Assembly: GCA_964036665.1 (NCBI GenBank)
Contig: OZ038530.1
Coordinates: forward strand, 15,385,001-15,449,000
Length of the DNA stretch: 64,000 bases
From: Gordius sp. MW1
Lineage: Eukaryota; Nematomorpha; Gordioida; Gordea; Gordiidae
Reading direction: 5' to 3'
Of this stretch, positions 59,541 to 64,000 are shown piece by piece (the first letter of the stretch is position 1; each line of letters opens with the position of its first letter). The notes beneath the pieces were generated by a model, which saw only the letters and a program-made list of their open reading frames with translations, did not search any database and was not told where the DNA came from. The translations under genes were made by a program, and so were the position numbers.

Positions 59541-61839
59541 AAATCTTCAACTTATGCGTCCTTTTTACTTAAGCAACAACTAGGGATTCTTGTTGTACGA
59601 TACAACTTTAAAATCCTTTGCCGACTCATGGCCTATTTTAGAAGATTATGATATAGATATTTGTATTTATATGTCTTTTTTTGTATTACGCTTATGTATG
59701 TAACTTTGTTTTCGTGAAAATAAACTTTTTACCATTAAAAAAACAAATCTGAATAATAAAGTTGGCTATCGCAAGGTAAATTCACAAAATATTGTGGCGA
59801 GGGTATAGCATGGAGATATAGAGCCTCACAAATTGTTTTTTGTTATTCCTAGGTGTAGGGTAATCGATTTTTTAAAACAGTATATTGCTATTTATATATA
59901 TCTAATTCCTTGTGTTTGTGACATGTCTTGTCATTTTACATATTGTAGATTGTGGAGGCAAAACTTATTTGTCCTTTTTAATTGCATCAACTTATACAAA
60001 GTTCCTCCACATGCAATAAATAATTTTATATTTAATTACAAAAATACACCAGAAGCTTATAAATTTAATATTATATTGTAAAAAAGTATTGGCATTGCAA
60101 AGTAGCAAATCTTAATATTACATATAAATGGTTTTTAATTTGCAGCGCAAGTTAACAGAGATATGGCAAACCACGCTATTTTAATCCACAAAAGTTGTCC
60201 AACGTTTTGATCGGAAGAGGCTTTTTGCACAAATATAGCTCCTATATAAGACGTGGAGGTTAATTTATTTCAATAAATTCTGCTTCTTTATAGAAGAAGG
60301 CATAAAAAGAATTAAAAAATCAATTTGTGAACAACTTTATGATGTCAAAGACCTTTCTTAAATTATGCGTTTAATTAAATTATCAAGTATATATAATTCA
60401 GAGATGTCCAAAAATCTAGTAAATAAAACCCTTACCTAATTATAATTTTTTTTAAATATATATTAAAATTAGAACGAATTAAAAAAAAATTTGCATCAAA
60501 ATTTATAAAGCTATTTCATTCTTTTATATTAGATAACATAGTTAAGGAAAAATCATGTGTATTAAGCCTTATATATAATTTACTCTAGAACATCTTGACT
60601 CATATTTTTTCGCTTTAACTTTATGTAATTTATAATGAAAACAAAAATATTATTAGGGGCTATTCCCTTTAGAGTCCACATCAACAGACACATATGTAAT
60701 ACCAATTTTTATGCTATTTATATTTATTAAACAAAATTTAAAACATTTTAATTTGTTTTACAAATACTAAATAATGATAATATCCTTTAATTTTATGGAA
60801 TATTAATATTTGCGATTTAAGTGTCCTCTCCTAATTACATAGTTTTTTCATTTATATATGCATGAGTATGTTTGTTCAAACATTATATCCTTAAAATGCT
60901 TTTTTAAATTTTACGTGACTTCAAATTTTATAGAGAGTAGTAGTTATAACTGTTTTTGGTTTGAGGATATATTACCTAAAAGTAAGTGGTTCTTTTTAAA
61001 AGTAGGTTTTTATAAGTACTCAGGCTAAACGTGTATATATTATCTTATTATCATTTAAAAACTTAAAGCGCTTTCATATATTTGCTCATTTAAAATCTCA
61101 ATTGAAATGTGCTAAAAAATACGGAAAAGGGTGGCGGCTTAGGATAAAACGCTTTGAATATTAATTTACCGGCCTAATAAATTTTAAAGGCTACCATAAG
61201 AAAGAGTTGAATTGATTGATGTTGCAGTTTTTAATTAATAAAGCGATCTAGGTAAGAATGCATCAAAGATACATTACCGCACCCATCACAAACTTAATAT
61301 TATGATATAATTCTTAAAAATAATGTGAAGTTATTACTGTTGATTCAAATGTCATAAATTAACAAATAATAATGATATGTGCCATACTGGACAAAAATAG
61401 GAGCTTTATGATTTATTATACTTGCCTGAAGAAGTAATTATATTCAAATGAATGTCTAATTAACATAACCCTTTCTTACTTTGTGCCTTTTTTAAGTTGA
61501 TTTTATATATGAACACTTTTAAATCATTTATTCCTTTTACCGCAATTATATTATCATCAATTGTGATCCCTATCACATTAATAGTTTCATTTAATTATGT
61601 TACATGTCAAAGTGATTATACTTCAAGTAATAAATAATATAGATAACACCTTAAAAATGAATTATCATTAATAGCATGGATAAATATAAGTTCAATAGTA
61701 AATCTCAGTGCTTGTTTATAAATTCTGAATTAGAGAATTCCCAATATGGTTTTTTATAAATAGTTTTTACTAAACATTATTTATTATGTATTATAAACCA
61801 TTGATATTTTATTATAATATTAATAACGTCTAAGGTGAG
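59541..61839. other. AT-rich intergenic DNA, no gene seen
   Basis: Long AT-rich stretch with only small frames (59833-60081 lacks a domain). The promoter and any upstream exon of the chitinase gene would be in its right part, but no clear motif is visible. Confidence 0.45.
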
Positions 61840-63004
61840 ATGGCAGAATATGAAAATGAAACTGCTGAAAATATGAACTTCGTGATTATGGGTTATTATC
61901 CCAACTGGGCCCATTGGAGACGACAACCACATAATTATGGCATCAGAGATGTACCAGGAAATCTAATTACTTATCTCATATATGCATTTTTACGTGTCGA
62001 TGACAATGGCAATTTAATAAATGCTGAATCCGGTAAACAGTTACTAAACAACATTATTCAAATATAAAAAAAATTGTTATGGTAGATGATGATTTTCACG
62101 AACTCAAAAGACTTAAAAAGGTTTATCCACATTTAAAAATTTTGATAAGCATAGGAGGCTTTACGTATTCCGACTATTTTAAGTATATCAACATTCTAAA
62201 ACATCCACTTAATCCTTTATGTAGGAAAATGGTAAAACGTCCTCGATCCGTTTTTAACTTTGCAGTTAATTGCTACGAGTTATTGCACAGATATAATTTT
62301 GATGGCATCGATATAGATTGGGAATATCCAGGATCAAGTGAATACGAAGATTTAGTCAACCTTATTACAGTAACCTATAATAATAATATATGCAATTCAA
62401 TGTCTTTAGGTGTTAAGACAAACGCTAGAACATAAAGGAGAGATCTTTTATATAACATTAGCTATTCCTGCAGGCTTCCAAAACTTACATCCAGGATTTA
62501 ACATAAAACAACTCAACAGGTGTAATTTTACTACCGATTGATATAATAATTATATCATTTTTTTTAAGTTTAAAAATAATTTTTATGTGCATATGTTACC
62601 CACCGATTATTTCAAGTAACTTTGATATGACATTTTTTGCTTTTTTTATTTAGTTTAGTCGATTTTTTTGGTGCCATGACATATAATTTCCATGGGAGTT
62701 GGGAGGATTATACAGGTCACAATAGTCCTTTGTATGGTGATGGAGACTTAAATACGGTATCATATAATCCTATCTCAGAATTTGGATTTATTTTAAAATG
62801 TCTTTCGATTTTTAGAATGCTGTCATCAGGAATCTAATAAGCATGGGTGCGGATCATGACAAAATTTTACTAGGATTACCCTTTTTCGGCCGTACTTATA
62901 AATTACGCAATCCAAAGGATGTATACGTGGGCGCTCCTGCATATTATGGGGGTGGAGACAAAGGGCCTTATACTCAGGAGACAGGAACCCTAGCATATTT
63001 TGAA
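61840..63004 (+). CDS. GH18 chitinase, six exons, C-terminal part not found
   Basis: Exons 61840-62032, 62086-62182, 62225-62369, 62410-62519, 62654-62756 and 62816-63004 join in phase; introns are 53, 42, 40, 134 and 59 nt. The TIM-barrel motifs appear in order: VIMGYYPNWA (strand 1), LIYAFLRVDDNG, ILISIGGFTYSDYF, FDGIDIDWEYPG with the catalytic DxxDxDxE, ITLAIPAGF, FFGAMTYNFHGSW, ILLGLPFFGRTYKL, then GTLAYFE. Chitinases of this family hydrolyse chitin. The sequence reads closer to bacterial-like chitinases than to typical insect cuticular ones. No signal peptide starts at 61840, so a 5' exon may be missing (AAG precedes GTGAGATGG). After GAA|GTATAT (63005) the expected last strands were not found within the window; the open frame runs on to 63097 but with unlike sequence. 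Confidence 0.85.
62370..62409 (+). other. 40-nt intron in the chitinase gene
   Basis: GTAACC...TCTTTAG; removing it restores the frame between EYEDLVNLIT and VLRQTLEHKGEIF. Confidence 0.7.
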
Positions 63005-63097
63005 GTATATAAAGCGCGCTTTTATAAATTTGATTTAGTAGTTCCTGTAACGATACGCAAATACAAAAATAATATAACTTTAAAGTTTGCGAGTTGA

Positions 63098-63376
63098 CTT
63101 TATTTACGATATAATCATTTTTTCCAATTTTATTCCTAATAACAGATTTTTTTTAAAGAAAAGTCATGACAATAGCCTTGAGGTGAAAATTGTTAGTCGT
63201 GTATTGTCAATTATTAATAATTTGAAATAGTGTCTTGAGATTTTTATGTCAAGCATTCTTATTAACCCTTTGCACAGCGCGATCATTAAAAATCAGAATG
63301 GATCGTATCGTTATTAGAAACAGACTCTCGTCATTTATAATTATTGTGGATTTATGTCGTTTCAATGTATTCTACC
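63098..63376. other. AT-rich DNA after the chitinase
   Basis: No further chitinase exon recognised. Confidence 0.4.
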
Positions 63377-63505
63377 GATGGGCGTAGCCAGGTTCTGGAT
63401 TAAGGGGGGGGGGGCAAAACATAAAAAATTTTAATTGGGTTTTTGCATTGAAATTTTTTCCCCGTCATTCAGGGGGGGGGGCGGTCCCCCCTTGCTACGC
63501 CCATG
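63377..63505. mobile_element. CATGGGCGTAGCC MITE, 129 bp
   Basis: Left GATGGGCGTAGCCAGG, right TTGCTACGCCCATG, flanked by ATTCTACC on both sides (63369-63376, 63506-63513). Confidence 0.9.
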
Positions 63506-63513
63506 ATTCTACC

Positions 63514-64000
63514 TGCTGAAATTAAATCAAGAATACTAATGCTATTAGATTAATTTTCAAATTCAAATTACTTAACCACATTTTATCAAAGTCAAATATT
63601 AAAAGAGATTATTATCAAGTGGTGTAACTACTAAGCATTATGTTCTTATATTCAGTTAACTTTAAATCTGTGCAAATACATCATTATAGCAAAAGTAGGT
63701 TTTAATGCCTTTGCTTTTTGTTGCATCTTTTATTTGCATTTACTTAAAAACTTACAAGGTGAGAACTCATAGACTCATTATAACTTCATCACCTTTTATT
63801 ATTTCGTCCTTGATATAGGGTTTATGTGGCACGATATATTACTATTTGAACATTCTATGTTATAAATGCTCACTACTCGATATTAATAGTAGGCTTTCAT
63901 AAAAACGGTGCAAGGTTGATATCTATTCTTTTAAAGATGATTAAATGATTTATTAGATTTACAACATGTACGGATACGAATATATCAACCAAAACTTCGA
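63514..64000. other. AT-rich DNA, no gene seen
   Basis: No frame or repeat terminus supported. Remaining chitinase exons may begin beyond the window edge. Confidence 0.4.

Noticed and set aside
59833..60081. 82-codon open frame
   Set aside because: No recognisable domain, no splice context and AT-rich surroundings.

Overview
This window is nuclear DNA from an invertebrate animal. It is very AT-rich, with split genes, GT-AG introns and a heavy load of eukaryotic transposons (Ty3/gypsy, hAT, Helitron, RLE-type LINE, foldback). A Hedgehog acyltransferase-like gene, a GH18 chitinase and an LRWD1-like gene point to Metazoa, probably an ecdysozoan or other invertebrate; nothing here fixes the phylum. 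Introns range from 35 nt to about 2.8 kb.

Host genes that I could rebuild in a consistent reading frame: (1) an LRWD1/ORCA-like WD40 protein on + (18242-25523, ten exons; the N-terminal leucine-rich part is not seen); (2) a complete cytosolic Cu/Zn superoxide dismutase on + (37706-40302, five exons, 152 aa, all metal ligands present); (3) an intronless MBOAT acyltransferase of HHAT/Rasp type on - (42765-44354); (4) two phase-compatible WD40-like exons on + (48061-48517); (5) a secreted 234-aa protein with two fibronectin-III-like domains on - (50574-51528, five exons); (6) a GH18 chitinase on + (61840 to about 63004, six exons, incomplete at the C end). A FLYWCH zinc-finger fragment lies at 9124-9354 (-).

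The rest is mostly mobile DNA. 0-6 kb: two related hAT-like elements with GAGAC-rich ends; one carries an internally deleted CsRn1-clade gypsy element (1485-4938). 7.5-9.5 kb: a 101-bp satellite, the FLYWCH fragment, a 20-bp minisatellite and a worn Helitron. 11.7-17.8 kb: a non-coding LTR element next to a mag-like gypsy element (13451-17797) broken by several frameshifts. 19.0-20.9 kb: a foldback element with arms of about 600 bp inside an LRWD1 intron. 27.3-31.5 kb: two oppositely oriented hAT transposase relics, one split by a hAT MITE with a perfect 8-bp duplication and by a repeat carrying tRNA-like T-arms. 33.8-35.4 kb: an intact 1.6-kb non-autonomous hAT. 49.3-50.6 kb: a second, inverted copy of the T-arm repeat. 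52.5-57.5 kb: three more hAT elements, one holding a Helitron. 57.5-59.5 kb: two LINE endonuclease-domain relics. At least eleven copies of one small MITE (ends like CATGGGCGTAGCCAG) are spread through the window, most with visible 8-bp target duplications.

The genes do not form a pathway. The main story is the layering of transposons, mostly in introns and intergenic DNA. All protein calls rest on motif recognition by eye, without database searches.
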